From assembly GCA_013365325.1 (NCBI GenBank), contig JABVXV010000284.1:1-64000 (forward strand): 64,000 nt of DNA. The letters are read 5' to 3'. Origin of the DNA: Dipetalonema caudispina (Eukaryota; Nematoda; Chromadorea; Rhabditida; Onchocercidae). Positions 1 to 13,700 of this stretch are shown here, in pieces (positions within the stretch are counted from its first letter, which is position 1; the number at the start of each line of letters is the position of its first letter). The translations under genes and the position numbers were made by a program. Under the pieces are notes generated by a model. The model ran no database searches, was not told the origin of the DNA, and was given only the letters and a program-made list of their open reading frames with translations.

Positions 1-350
<350 letters not shown>

Positions 351-359
351 ATGATAACT

Positions 360-640
360 GGATAATTACCGATAATTAAATATTTAAGCATTTATTTGAC
401 TGATTAAATACTCAAATAATTAAATGCTCCAATAATTAAACAGTTGAACAGTTGAGTACTTGAATAATCAGGTACTGAAATGATTAAATACCCGTATAAT
501 TTAACACTTGAATAATCAAATACTTAAAGAATTAGGTGCTCGATTAATTGAATACTCGAATAATTAAATGTGCGAATAATTGGATACTCAAATAATTAAA
601 CACTTAAGTAACTAAATACTTGGATAATTAAATAATTGAG
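360..640. repeat. Degenerate ~17-bp AT-rich minisatellite
   Basis: Repeated variants of the core AATACTCGAATAATTAA follow one another with substitutions and small length changes; TACTTGAATAATCA and TACTCAAATAATTAAA are examples. Unit length is about 16-18 bp by eye. It directly adjoins the AAT array and ends just before a splice acceptor at 648-649. No coding potential is apparent. Confidence 0.8.
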
Positions 641-649
641 AGATTTTAG

Positions 650-2084
650 CTGGAAAATACTTTACGGGCAATTTGTAAAAGGATGAATTTATCTGCTAAA
701 GTGGATTCGTCGGTTAATTTGGGAGCAGAAACTCCAGCAACAGAAAAGCTTTCGTTGGTGCAACGAACAGGAGCAGAAATATTCAAATGTTCTGTTACAC
801 TGCTTGGCGAGAGTGTTATACAAACTGAGGTACCACTGATGAAAACCCAAAATTAGAATGAGCTTTCAAAGTAAGAGGAAACTTATTATTTACTGATTTT
901 CAAAAGTATTAATTTGTTTATATAAAGTGTTAGCAAGCAATATGAATACAGAGTGATTTTCTAATTGAATCAGTTGATTTTTAGGTGATAATAAAATACC
1001 CGAAAATGCCTGGTGGTGTTTATCGCGGAACTGCACAACCCGATGTGCACTGGAAATTGCAACAGATGCAGGATGCCAATAATTATTATGTTCAGGCTCT
1101 GAGCATGCTTGTTCAGGTGAATTCTTTACGATCATAATTTCTCAGTTTTACGTTTTTTTCTTTTTTTTTTGTTTTTTGTTTTGGAATATAGTTCTAAAGA
1201 AATGTGGTTACATTGACTATTCTTCAGGAAGTGAAGTGGATTAGGCAGATATCACCTGATGATATCGGTAAGATGTCATCCATTGTTATCACTACTGTGG
1301 CTAAGGTAAATTTGTTTTTTTCGTTTTGCTAGTCTTTAGCTATCTTTGATAAATTTTATATATAGATTTCTGAATTTAAAACTGAAATCTCAACCCCCCT
1401 CCCCCTCCTCCCCTACTTTTTCTTTACATGAACATTGGTTTTATCTAACAAGGAATACTTTACGTGATAATTTTCCAGCCGTTTCAACAATTTTATTTTT
1501 CTCAGATAACAAACCTGGTCGGACAGGCACGTTCAACATTGTGCATGCCAGGAAAACGTACGTTGTTGGAGTTATGTAATTCAGCGATAACACGATGTTT
1601 CAATCCTCCATTGCCACCTGATTTGGTTTTCTCATATTATATAAGTGCAAATCGCCTTGTTTGTGCTGCTTATCAAGTCACACCGAAAACCAATGGTTCT
1701 CTTTTCGAAGTGTTTTTATATACAGAAAAATTGAGTTTTTGTGTAATAGAGTTAATGTAACTGTTTAGATCGTGTAATTTTTTTCTGAATCGACTGCCCA
1801 ACTAACTGGTAGAACGAAAATTCTTTTGGTTTAGAGCTTCTCTGATGATTAATGATCGAATAGTCGTAATAATGTGTTTGATGAGTCTGTTATTCGTGAG
1901 ATTTCTGACTTATTTCATTTCAGGTGTCCAAGGTTTGACAGTTACCTTAGCGGACTGCTTGCTTCCGCAGCTCGTGGATGTTTTATTTTTAACAGATCGA
2001 GCCTTGAACATAGCGCAACAATTCAGCTATAATATGTGCATGCTTAAAGAACGAATAAATACATACAATTATATTTGTTCCTGA
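650..2084 (+). CDS. rogdi: ROGDI (Rav2-type) homologue, 5' end missing
   Basis: Exons read as 650-829, 985-1116, 1228-1305, 1506-1695 and 1924-2084, all phase-consistent, giving 246 residues to TGA. ROGDI is the animal counterpart of yeast Rav2, an accessory of the RAVE/DMXL complex that assembles the V-ATPase. The motif HWKLQQMQDANNYYVQAL matches the family signature ([20 protein letters not shown] in human, from memory). Later segments FNPPLPPDLVFSYYISANRL and LADCLLPQLVDVLFLTDRAL also fit. Human ROGDI is about 287 residues, so roughly 40 N-terminal residues are missing. An in-frame acceptor at 648-649 shows that at least one exon lies upstream, within or beyond the repeats. The fourth donor (after 1695) was chosen because it alone keeps phase; it shortens a variable loop. 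Family assignment is strong; the exon 4/5 boundary is less certain. Confidence 0.85.
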
Positions 2085-2947
2085 TTTTGATTGTTTTTAG
2101 TTTTAACTAGTATTCATTGGTAACTCAAGGAAAAATTTAGTAAAAATTAACGAAATGTTCGAAATATGTTTCATGATTTCTTATCCTATCTTTTTTTACT
2201 TTTCGTTTTTCCCGAAATATTGGAGGCATCTTTCCAGAACATGCATCATTTTCAAGAGAAAACCTAAAGAAAAGAAATGCGTAGATCTGCCATCTTTGTA
2301 TTGTCAAATGTGCTGTCGATTTGCTTTTTCATATCGATTATTCAGGATACTGTCATGTATAAATTGTCTCTTTTGGTAATACTGTGTAGTATTTGTAAAT
2401 ATATGTGATTGTTGTGTGGTACATTCTTCTCAAATGATTTGTATTTATTTATTTTTTTATAAAATACACTATTGAATTGAATATCAACTTTCACGTGGCA
2501 TATGCAGTTAGTTTAAGCTGATGTTTCGCATTGGACAAATCTAGGGAACCTTTCTTGAGTAACAAATTTGTATGGTTGGTGATGGAAGTGCTGATTTCTA
2601 GAATTCTGCTTCTAGCAGATCGATTTGTAGTTAATTTTAGGATATAAGGGATCTGAGAAAGTTAGATCCTGAATTCTTCGTGAAATCTATTATACAAAGA
2701 TCTGTGATGCTGTAGCTCATGCGTTTTACACTTGCTTTCAATGAGATGCTTGAGCAGAGAAGGAGGGAGTTAATTTATTACATCTGACAATCGAATTCTG
2801 TACTTCGGCACAATTTACTTTACAGAGTTAGACCGTGTTATGCTAGAAGTTTCCATATAAGATAGACTAATTCTTAAGTAAATAGAGAAGTTTGTCTGTT
2901 CCTACTATATTCAGTAAAAATGTATTAGTTTAAGCATTTTTGCAGGA
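2085..2947. other. Intergenic, ROGDI to katanin-like
   Basis: AT-rich, with short open frames only and no recognisable product. A T-rich acceptor (TTTTTGCAG, AG at 2944-2945) ends it two bases before the next ATG. That is the arrangement expected of a spliced-leader trans-splice site. Confidence 0.6.
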
Positions 2948-5900
2948 ATGTCAGCAATCATAAAATTGAAGGAAGCGCGTGCCACGCTACTGTACGTGGA
3001 AAGTATTTTATACTGGCAAGCAAATAAAACAAAACCATCACCAATAATTATTCGTGAAAAAGTAATCTTTGGCTGTTTCCAAATTCTTCGATTATTTCTA
3101 GGAATTAATTTGCAAATTCTTGCACATTATTTATAAATTTTGCTGGGGAACAAAAAGGGTATCGAGCATCTGCTGTCACTTCCATCCACATAAGTTTGTT
3201 ATTTCGGAAGTGATTTACTTGTAGATATTGTTCAGTGTTGGATGATTTGTACTCACTGTAGGATGGCAAAATTTTTTGTTCGACAGATGTTTCTTTTTTC
3301 CATGAAGTCAGTTTATAAAATTAGTAAGTTGAAACAAGGAAGTTAATATTTCAGGTGCTACCATTATTATATCGTTTGATGAAGTTTCCTGTCTCAACAA
3401 TGCTTTTCACGGAACGAAACAAAGACCAGCTGGTCACTATCATCAATTTATTAGAAACTGGTCTGAAATTCTATCGCTGTAAAAAAATTCAAGTAAGTTA
3501 GTTCGACACAAACTTCAAATGTAATCGGTGCAGCATTTAAACCTTTGTCAATTTTCAGGATACTCCATCGGATACGCTCGATTCTTTTCATTCTGGGCGA
3601 AGGGAAGCTATTGAACGCACCATTGTTAGGGATAAGTCACAGCTTCCTACTATAGACGATATTGTTGGACAAATAGAGGTTTATTTCCATCTTAAGTACT
3701 GCTTTAATTGTTAGTATATTGTCCATTCCTGCCTAATTTAGTGATTTCCTGTTATTAAGGCTAAAAAAGCTCTGATGGAAGCCGTCGTTGATCCTATATT
3801 GTATCCGGAATGGTTTTCTACATCAGGCCATAATCCTTGGCGTTGCGTTCTCCTTTACGGTCCACCAGGAACTGGTTAACTTTTCCCTATGAGTTTTAGA
3901 ATAATTACCTAATTCATTGCTTATTTTTCAGTTGTCTAAATAATTACGACTTCAGCTGAATTTATCTTTTTTTGCGAAGTGCTTTAAATGCTTTCGATTT
4001 TAGTTAGATTGTAATTCATTCAATTCATAATGAAATCCGTTTGACAAAATATTTCAAGTGGGAACAAAATGAATAAGGAAAAAAATATTTCAGGTAAAAC
4101 ACGTTTATCCCAGTCGATTGCTCAAGAAATGAATACCAGATTTTATCAGGCAAAGTGCACTTAATTACAAACAAAAATCATTGATTTTTTGAAAATTTTA
4201 TTAGTATGATGGGGGAGCTATGACTGAATGAATGAATATCATCATTTGAGGTATTCTGTCAACTTCACTCTATTATATGCAGCACAAATTCATGTAAGGA
4301 AAAAACCATGATTTAATAGGATGAATTCATATAAGTGATTCATATTTTGGCTCATTTCAGGTTTCTTCCTCAGATTTAATTTCAAGCTGGAGTGGTCAGA
4401 GTGAGAAGTTAATTCGTGAACTTTTCGATCATGCTTTAGCTCATAATGGTGCTTCGGTTATATTTATCGATGAAATTGATAGTTTGTGCCGGATCAGACA
4501 GATCACTGAAGATGACAATATTAGGCGCGTCAAGGTAAATGTGTACTTTTTTCGCTTCTTAATGCTTCTAGCAGCTTGAATAAATAATCTTTGTTTCTCA
4601 CCCAAGTCTTAATTTTTCAAATCATACTATCCTTAAATTTAATCGTTGTATGATTATCTGGAAAATTTACTGCTTAGAATGTCAAGTAAAACTTGCCATC
4701 AAATTTAATAGCGAGTACTTATAGTGACAGTATTTGTTTTGGAACAAATTTAAATTTATAATTTCTGAGATTCGTAACGTTTCCAGTTTACAGACAGAAC
4801 TATTTCTGCAACTTCAAAGACTACACAGTTCGCGTAGTTCTGTATTGCTTATTTGTGCAACTAATTGTCCATGGGAATTAGATGCGGCTTTCTTGAGACG
4901 GTTTGTTTTTATTAGTTTACAGCTAAATTGAGTTTGCAATTTTAGGAAATTGCCAGGTAAATAATATATTTAGGAATGATCATTTACATAAAAAAAAAAA
5001 AATAAAATAAGTGACTTCTACAATTGTCTTTTTTCCCTTCCAGTTTCGAAAAAAGGATTTTTGTTGGTTTACCTGATGCAACATCAAGAAGAATACTGCT
5101 AAAGAAGTTCCTGAATGTGAGTCTCGACTTATTTCACCAATTATTTGTTTAAAAAAAGGAAAAAAGTGATAGCGAACGATGGAACGTTCAAAGTAGGTTT
5201 GCATGATTTCTAAAGCTCCTACATAGTTTCTAAATTTTTATTATTTCCAAACAATTTCTTTTTTTTTAGAAACTTACTATGTCGGATGATATTAACTGGG
5301 ATGTTTTGAAAACTGCAACAAATGGTTTCAGTGGTGATGATCTGAGAAGGTTTGCCCGCGAAGTCGCTTTTTTGCATTTTAATAAGTTCAAGGTGTGTTA
5401 TTTTTTTATTTCATTAATTCTTTGTTTAAATTCTACTTTTATTTCTTTTTACATTTTCTGGTGAATCCAAGAAAAAACTGTAAACTGAGAATTGCCAAAA
5501 TTCGGTTCAACATATTCCTCAATGATGGTACAATCATATCTCGGAAACCGCCTTTCATCGTCTCCTTAAAAAAGGATTATTGATGTCTGCTGTCTATTGA
5601 ACTATTTGTTTATTCTCTCCGCTATTTGGAAATTGACAGTTTAAACCTCTGTCTACAATCGGCTTGCATATCTTACGCTGTTTTGTTGTTGGCATGGAGA
5701 ATCCTATTCGTTACTATCAAATTATTGCTATTCCCTCATTTCATAGGCGAGAAACATATTCATTTAAATGTTATAAGACTTAACAAATTTTATTGAATAC
5801 TTGGCATTTTTGATTTCCTCATCCGGATCCCAGAATAGTCATTGAGATTGTTACTTAATGAGAGTTATTGTTAAATTCTTCTCGCTAAATCGTATCTTCT

Positions 5901-6576
5901 CAAAAAATGTCCATTCTCATGATATATCTCTACATAGAGTGAATGTTCCTAGTGATATGCGTTCATCCTCAAAAATAATTCTATTGCTCAGTTGAAATAC
6001 CTTCACATGTGTACTAGTATTTCACTGTATCCAAAACTGTTCGGTTTTACACTTTTCATTAACATCTGAATGTATTTCATTTATTTTCCATTTGAACATA
6101 GATATCATGAAATTATACTTTTTGATGTACAAAGCTTCCTTTATTTTCCTACTCCTCAGTTTTCGTTTCAAAGCCCAGCATCCCTTATATGTATGATTAG
6201 CTTGGAGTCAATTTCACTTATTTTTATGCTGCACACTCCTAAAGTCATCCTTATCTCTGGTCATTAATATTTTGGTAATTCACATTAAGTTGTTAAGTTT
6301 ATACCATTTCAACGAACAATACTTCCAGCAAATCGATAACATTTTGGAGGAAATGGATTGATTATACGGAATAATAAAATATTAGAATTAATCACTAACA
6401 TATTATTGTTTTGTACTTTACAGAAGTTATACAATCTCCACTGCGAAAAAAGGTCATGCTTAGTAGCTCAGATTCCAGTAACAATGGAAGATTTCGATCA
6501 AACACTTCGGAATTTTTCCCCTACTGTAGATGGATTAACGCTATCCAGATATATGGAATATTCAAAACAAGTTTAG
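2948..6576 (+). CDS. Katanin p60-class AAA ATPase
   Basis: Ten exons: 2948-3061, 3355-3492, 3559-3678, 3760-3874, 4094-4149, 4361-4534, 4794-4900, 5044-5116, 5270-5392, 6424-6576. They give 390 residues with all phases matching. The meiotic-clade AAA domain fills the C-terminal two thirds: [20 protein letters not shown], Walker A GPPGTGKT (split across a splice junction), Walker B VIFIDEID, sensor [10 protein letters not shown], Arg-finger region FLRRFEKRI. The end, [19 protein letters not shown], has the short katanin layout and lacks the VPS4 beta-domain insertion. The LRR.EKR pattern (Leu before two Arg) resembles KATNAL2 more than KATNA1, from memory. The 100-odd residues before the AAA core show no recognisable MIT or LisH domain. 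Such enzymes sever or remodel microtubules. Intron 5 appears to use a GC donor (see findings). The start is chosen because the ATG lies two bases after an acceptor. Confidence 0.8.
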
Positions 6577-7343
6577 AAAGATAATGTAATTAATCATTAA
6601 TTGCTTGTATTTTCTTTCTTTTGTGCGGAATTGTAACATATTTATGATTAGTTTAACTTGCTTTGGCAACTTTCAAAAAGTTTGACGTTTTCATTGGCTT
6701 CTTTTCTTATTCTTCATAACAACAATGTCTATTAGTTATTAGATGACCCCGTTAATGCATTATCCATGCTAATTAACTAGGCAATCTTCTCTTTACTCAA
6801 TTATTTTGCTCTGTTATGTAATTTACTGAATCTCGATCTTAAATATTGAAATTGGTTGTCACAATCTGTCAACATATTTTTTGATAAGAATTAGAGGAAG
6901 AAAAGATGAAGTTCCTTTAGATGATATTTGAATTACAAAAGAAATGAGCAGAAGTATTGCTCGTTGTTCATCATCAATAAATGCAAGAAATGCATTGTTG
7001 TTAATGCGATAGATAGTTCAATCTTAATTCTACTATTTCTCGAGTTCATTTCAGGATAACAGCTCTTATTTCCTTTTCCTTTTACTTTGAAGCAGGAAAA
7101 TTCCCATATGGTTGGTACTGAAATTAGTTCCTGCTTGAGTGTTAGCTTGTTAAGTTATGTGAGAGGTAAGAGTAAGAATGTTAGCTGCATTCTCGACAAA
7201 GGGTCGGTTAAATTTGAAAGATGACACAATAATATTATGCATACATATATAGACATACATATAGACAGACATAAACATGCACATGCTAATGCACTAGCAA
7301 TGGGCATAACTTTGAATATCTGTTGGCATCAAGCATACACATA

Positions 7344-7374
<31 letters not shown>

Positions 7375-7792
7375 CTGTAGTATATACATATATATGTATG
7401 TATGTATGTAAATGAATGGGATGATAATGTTTGTTTATTTGTTTTCCTATTTTTCCTATTCATGTTGTAAATAAATAAACAAATATATGAATAAATTAAA
7501 AATAAGAAATAAACCTTATATTATTATTATTACTCATTCATTTCATAGATCTTTTAAAAAAAGTAGTTGAAAAAAAAAAAAAAAAAATGAGAAATTTGTT
7601 GGAAGGAAAGGAAAGGAAAGGATAGATAGATAGATAGAAGATGAAGTAAGAAATGGAGAAAGAAGCATTCGAAACATGCAACCAGAAAATAAATCAGTGT
7701 GTTTGTTAGTTAATAGCAAGCCAAGCCAAGCCACCATTGTTGCAGGATTAGTAAATTCAGGCCATCGTGGCAGCACGAGCGGCTACCACTCA
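6577..7792. other. Intergenic, simple-repeat rich
   Basis: No convincing exon. It contains a (TG)n run at 7344-7370 flanked by TATG/TACA repeats, a poly-A run near 7570-7587, and a GGAAA/GATA simple repeat at about 7598-7637. An acceptor-like TTGTTGCAG at 7737-7745 may be the trans-splice site for the channel gene. Confidence 0.6.
7344..7370. repeat. (TG)n microsatellite
   Basis: Uninterrupted TG dinucleotide run of about 13 units. Mixed ATAC/TATG purine-pyrimidine alternation lies on both sides (7240-7410). Confidence 0.95.
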
Positions 7793-10700
7793 ATGCACTA
7801 CCTCAATCGTCTGCTTCTTATTTGTATAATCTGCTCTTCTTCCTTGATCAATTTCATCCATTCAAGGTAATCTTCACTCTTCTCTTCCTTTCCTTTAATT
7901 TTAAGCATGAAATTAATATAACATTCATATCAATTTTTGAATTTTTCAATAAATTTAATACTAATTTAGTACTCTCTCTCTCTCTCTCTCTCTTGTTATT
8001 TCATTCTTTATCAATGTAGTATTACTTCTGTAATGTAATACTGATCTGTTGTTATTATGATTCTAATAATTTGTTGGCACATAAATAATTAGTGAATAAG
8101 TAATAAGTTATAATGTAATAGAATAATTTTTACAGTATATTTTATTTATCATTAATCATAAAGTATGACATTTTTAAATCCAATTATGAATTATTTTCCT
8201 ATTAGTAAATGGTTTGATGGCATTGCTACTTACAAGCATTCTTCTCTCATTGTTTTTGTGGAAAAGAGCTTTTGGATATTTTTCTTGTTGGAAATTTATT
8301 GTCTAGAATAGATTTCGGGCCTTTAACAATTCATTTTTCGTTGATAAACTTCAAGTTGAATTTTGAAAATTTTGAATCCGAAAAAAGCTTAGTATTAGAT
8401 TGAGGAATTAGGCAGATAAAAATTGGATAGAATGTTTAGTGTGCAATAGGTATATGTTGCATTTTATAGACCATACGGCGTATTTGTAAGATCTTGCCGT
8501 AGGCTTTGATTATTCAGGCCTTCTGCAACACAGTTGTATCATATCGAATTAATTATGAATTGAACTGTGAAGATCCATTTCATCAAGAAGTGATTGAAAT
8601 TTACTTAAAATCAATGAATAAAATTATATTATTATCACAATGAATGTTGAAAGAGATGTTGACAAAATGGATAATCTATTAGTTGACAAGTCCTTAATCA
8701 GGCACAATCTAAAAATTCATTTCTTCCTTATCCTTTCTCTCTCTCTGTCTCTCTCTCTCTCTATGCCTTTCTCGTGTGAATTTTCTCAACATCCTTTAAA
8801 TTGAATATGTGTATTTCCCACAGTTTATTTCACATACCTTTGATATTCTTCATTATAAATATATCTTCCCTCTTTTTGCATATTTCCTATTCAATTTATT
8901 TCTTTTTAAATATTTCCTATGAATTTATTCCTTTGTTGAATATTTCTTGCTAAGTGTACTCTAATTTACAGTTGAATACAAAGTTCATTGAAAATAACAA
9001 ACAGCTTTAAAAATAATAAAATGAAGTGAAAAGGGATTGTAAAAAAGAAAAAAAGAAAGGTTTTTTCCCCTTTTAACAATTAGCTTGAATACCGTCAGAT
9101 ACTTACTGCAAGGCATGAAAAATTATATTGATTCTTGTTTCTGTATTTTATTAATTTCATCTAATTATTACTATTTTATTCATCTGTTGGCTTTGAAATC
9201 GTCCCCTTCTTCTTCTTCTGTCCATTTTCACAAGCCTTAAACGTTTATGATTGATATTTCTTTCCTTTCAAAATAAATGAATTACATATTTAAATAAATA
9301 CAAAAAAAAAAAAAAAAAAATGATTCTTTTCCCTCTAACAATTAGTTAGCATAAACAAAACATATAATTGTTGTCTTTTTGTTATGATGCCATTTTTGAT
9401 GAATAAGATTAAATTCTGCTTAAAATTGATAATGAAATTCCTGCATTAGTATTTGTTGAGAAGCAAACTCAATTAACGAGGGATTGTTATTTCAACTATG
9501 TGCTCTTTTTTAATTTCAAGCTGGTACAATCAAAACTTATTTCAAAAAATAAATGCATCCTACAAAGATTCTGAAAATTTTCTATTGAATAAATCCGTAA
9601 TTAGGGTTCTTAAAAGAGAAACAAGTTTTTAATTAAAATTTATAATTTAGGAACGAGTTTAGGATAAATTTCGAAAGCATGTCAAAGGTTATTTTGAGTT
9701 GGAACAATTTAAGAATATCCTTTTATAAAGTGTATAAAAGATTGTCCATGGGATCATTAAAGTTTAACCGTGCTTAATAATCAAGTAATATCGAAAGTGA
9801 TGTTTATAGCAAGTCATTGAATATCTAAAGCTAAGTGGCAGGACATTGATGTTATTAATAATATTATTGTTATTGTTATGCTAACAATAAAATTAGTATT
9901 ATTTCCGTCATTAATTGCTATTATTAATAGTGACTTTATAGTTTTGATTACCATCATTAATAAGATTGTTAATTGAATGCCGAAAATATGTAATTTACCT
10001 AATTTCCAATTCAATGGAAAGCTTTAATAAAACGAAAAATTTATTTCTTCACTGCTGTTAGGCTTCTTAGCTAAGTGCAAAGTATCAAAGAAATAATTGA
10101 ATAGGTCATTATATCGATAATTTACCGCGGAGAATCATTGATATTTTGAACGTTAGAATTCTTCAGAAGTTAAAGGCGAAATTAATAAGTATTTTTGTCA
10201 TTTGTAGTCACATGATCTTTTACCATGAAATTTTCCATTGCAATATAAGTAAGTTTTTTGTTTAACAGATAAATGAATTTTGTCCTGAAAGTGCGAAAAT
10301 TGCAGAATTTCTTGATTAATTTAGTTAAAATTAAAAAAAGAATTGAGAATATAGTGTTAAAATTTCCTATCAAGAGCATCTTTTAAAGTTTCCAACTTGC
10401 AACAAAAAATTTTCGAAAAGCTGAAACCTATGAATAATTTAGTTAAAAGCATTCGCTTTATATGCACTTATTTATCACTCTTTGAATATTTTTTGGGAGT
10501 TTAGCAGGAAAGAAAAAAATGTATTTTGATTGAATTATTTCTTATCCACTTTGTACTTCTCTCCTTCTATTCCATAATTTCACTCACCGCTTTCAACAAA
10601 ATTCTTTCTTCGCTCTTCAGAGATAAATACTCTTTCGGCTATTTGAGGATGATACATACCAGTTTGCTGCTTCGTAAAAATAATCCCCAAGAAAGGAAAA

Positions 10701-13700
10701 GTGCTACAAAGAAGTCGAACAAATGTTTCGATTCGCTCTTTCACAAATCCAATAATAGCGCTTCTATCAATGAAAAATTTGAAGAAAAGCACTCAGAATT
10801 CAAAAATTCCTCCCTCATAATTCCTTTTTCTAAAGGGATTTTAAGATTATCATCAGATCGCACAATGCTTGGCAATATTATCAAATCAAACCCAACATAT
10901 TGTCTTATCATTTACAAAATGGCTAAATTTTTAATCAGTAATAAAGTTTCATATCAAATCTCATATCGTTCTCTAAAAATGATCAAATAAATTGTTCATT
11001 CTAATTTGATTAATTCTTTACTCAAATAAATACTGAAAGATTGGATAAAAGTTAATCTTTCTGGATTGCTTAGCTAAAGCTAAGTTTTGTTAAAAAGTGA
11101 CAGTATTGCCATAGAGCAAAAAATTTTTAATGACCCAAAATACATCGTAAAAAAGGAATTATCTTATTAACTTGAAAGATTTACGTATGCTGCAACTTTC
11201 TAAATAATTCTTTTTATTGGCATAATTTATTGTTCATCATAAGAAGTAATAGATAGCAAATAGATATTAAAAAAAAAAAGACAAATTAGCTCTTTTATTT
11301 ATGTATGCCAAGTGGAAGAGAGTTTAAAGACATTAATTCTAAAGATGAAAGAAATACATGACGATAAATTAGTTAATTTCTTTTAATTAAAGGAATACAT
11401 ATCGATAAATTAATTAATTTCTTCTTTTTTGCTTGGAGAAAGAGAGAGCAACATTTTTAGAGGAATGAAAATATTAGCATGAAAACTTGCTGAAATTTGA
11501 AACTTGAATATGAAAAGCTTTAAAATTCAGACTAAATGAAATCGTGGAATACATGAGCTTCTTCTACATTCTGTATCCATCTTCTATCTCAACATTAAAT
11601 TTAGATAACCAACTTACTCTTCAAGCTACAATGATAAAATATCTTATAAATTTTACATTCCATCCTCATAAATTTAACATTCTCGAAATTGGAACATACA
11701 AACATTGGCTATTTTGGGACGATATTCTTTTACCACTTGTGAATTCAGTCTAAATGAAATTGTGGAATATATAAGCTTCTTCTACATGCTCTGTGTGTTG
11801 TGTGTATTCTTCGAAGTGCTTTTTTTTTTTGTAAATCAAGCTTTGTGAAGCTTTTCAAAATTATGGAAAATTATTTCAAGAATTTACTTACAAGAAAATT
11901 TTCCAAAATTTGCATCAAATCATTCTTTTCAGGCAAACAATGTACAGAAAGAACTCACGAATTCTTCGAAGGTTGAGCAGGTAGTTTGTTTTGAAAGTTA
12001 AACGAATCATTAAGGGAATTATTTCACATTCAAATTTTAGCTCGAAATTGAGCTTTCTAAAAAGTTTTTTGCAAAATCTATTATGAAATGTCTATCGCTT
12101 GCATAATTTCAGACTATACAATTGGCAAATGGATGAATATGGTGGCTTACGTCCAGTAATTGAATCAATTAATGGAAATCAGGAACAATTACACTATTCC
12201 CATTATCACCATTCAGCCGGTGATAAGATAAAACGCCAACAAAATTGCGCCAATGATTCATTCATTCTGGAAACCATTCTCAAAAAATATAATCGCCATA
12301 AAATTCCAGGAGATTCGGTGATTGTTCAGGTCGAGGTTTGGGTACAAGAGATTACAACAATTAGCGATATCACCTCCGATTTTCAAGTGAACTTTTGTTT
12401 CTCAAATTACATGTTTGTCAATTGTAACTATGATATTTGCAATATAAAACAGGATAAGCTAAAACGAATAACCAGTACTATTCCAGTCTAAGGGCTTTAA
12501 GAATCTGCAAAAGAGGGCTAGTCATGAAATGGCCTAGGAATAACCTGGCAAAATGATGAAGTGAACACAATTTCAGTCAGCATTAACATTTTTTTCTTTT
12601 TTTTACTCTTTGGGTTAAATTTGACATTAGCATAATAAAACTTAGTTACAGTTGGATATTTACATCAGTGAGATGTGGTTGGATCCGGCTTTGGATTATT
12701 CTTGGATGCAACCCTGTAAATATAATTTATCGCTGAACAGTGTTTTGTTGGAGAAACTTTGGACTCCTAATTCATGTTTTATCAATTCGAAAACTGCCGA
12801 TATACATCGAAGTCCGTTTCCGAATATTTTTTTAATGATTTATTCTAACGGATCAGTGTGGACCAATTATAGGCTCAAATTACAAGGTATGTGTGTCTTT
12901 TTTCTTTCATTTCTTTTTTCGAATATCAGAAAGTCAGAAATGACCATGCAAGGTAATGCTACATTCTATTTTCCTATACAGACTTGAGAATTATATATCC
13001 GAAAAATGTTGACGATCCAACATCCGAATAATTTTAAGCAAAAGATTTCTTGAGTAATCTGTTAACAAATAAAAGTTTTTAGCACAAATAAAAACAAAAC
13101 TTTCTTCGTCTTTTGTATTTCTGTTAGTCGTAAGAAAATTCAAATCTTTCATCTTGTAAAAATTTAAAATGAGATAGAATAAACTGTAGGATTGTAGCTT
13201 TTGAATGTTGAATATATTTTTCGACTGACTTCTGAAATTTCCTCAGTGAAATATTACAAATTCTGAGTTAGAAATTTGAAAAAAACAACTTCGCAATTTC
13301 AATTTTAAATTTCAATAACATAACTTGAGGGAATTACTTTGTTCCAAACTTTATGCTTGCGCTTAGCTTTCTATTGACGCTTGGCTGAAATTATGAGCAA
13401 GAATAACAAGAATAAATATAAAGCTTTCAACTAATACGAATAAAAACTACAAATTGAATTTGAAGGATTCTAGAACGAGAAAGAAGGTAATATTAACATT
13501 GGAATTTTTGAACTTCAAAGGGAAAATGTGAATTTCAGGACCATGTACTATGGATTTAACGAGATTTCCCTTCGACAATGTTACATGCTCACTCACTTTT
13601 GAAAGTTTTAAGTGAGTTTCTCAAAACTTTTTAAGCATGCATTATGACAATTATTTTATGGCTTCTATGATTACCCAATTTCGAACTTATGCAAAATTAG

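Noticed and set aside
10526..10990. 154-codon open frame on the plus strand inside the channel intron
   Set aside because: Biased toward Ser, Lys, Ile and Leu, with no domain, no acceptor close to the ATG, and an open frame on the opposite strand too. Likely chance in AT-rich DNA.
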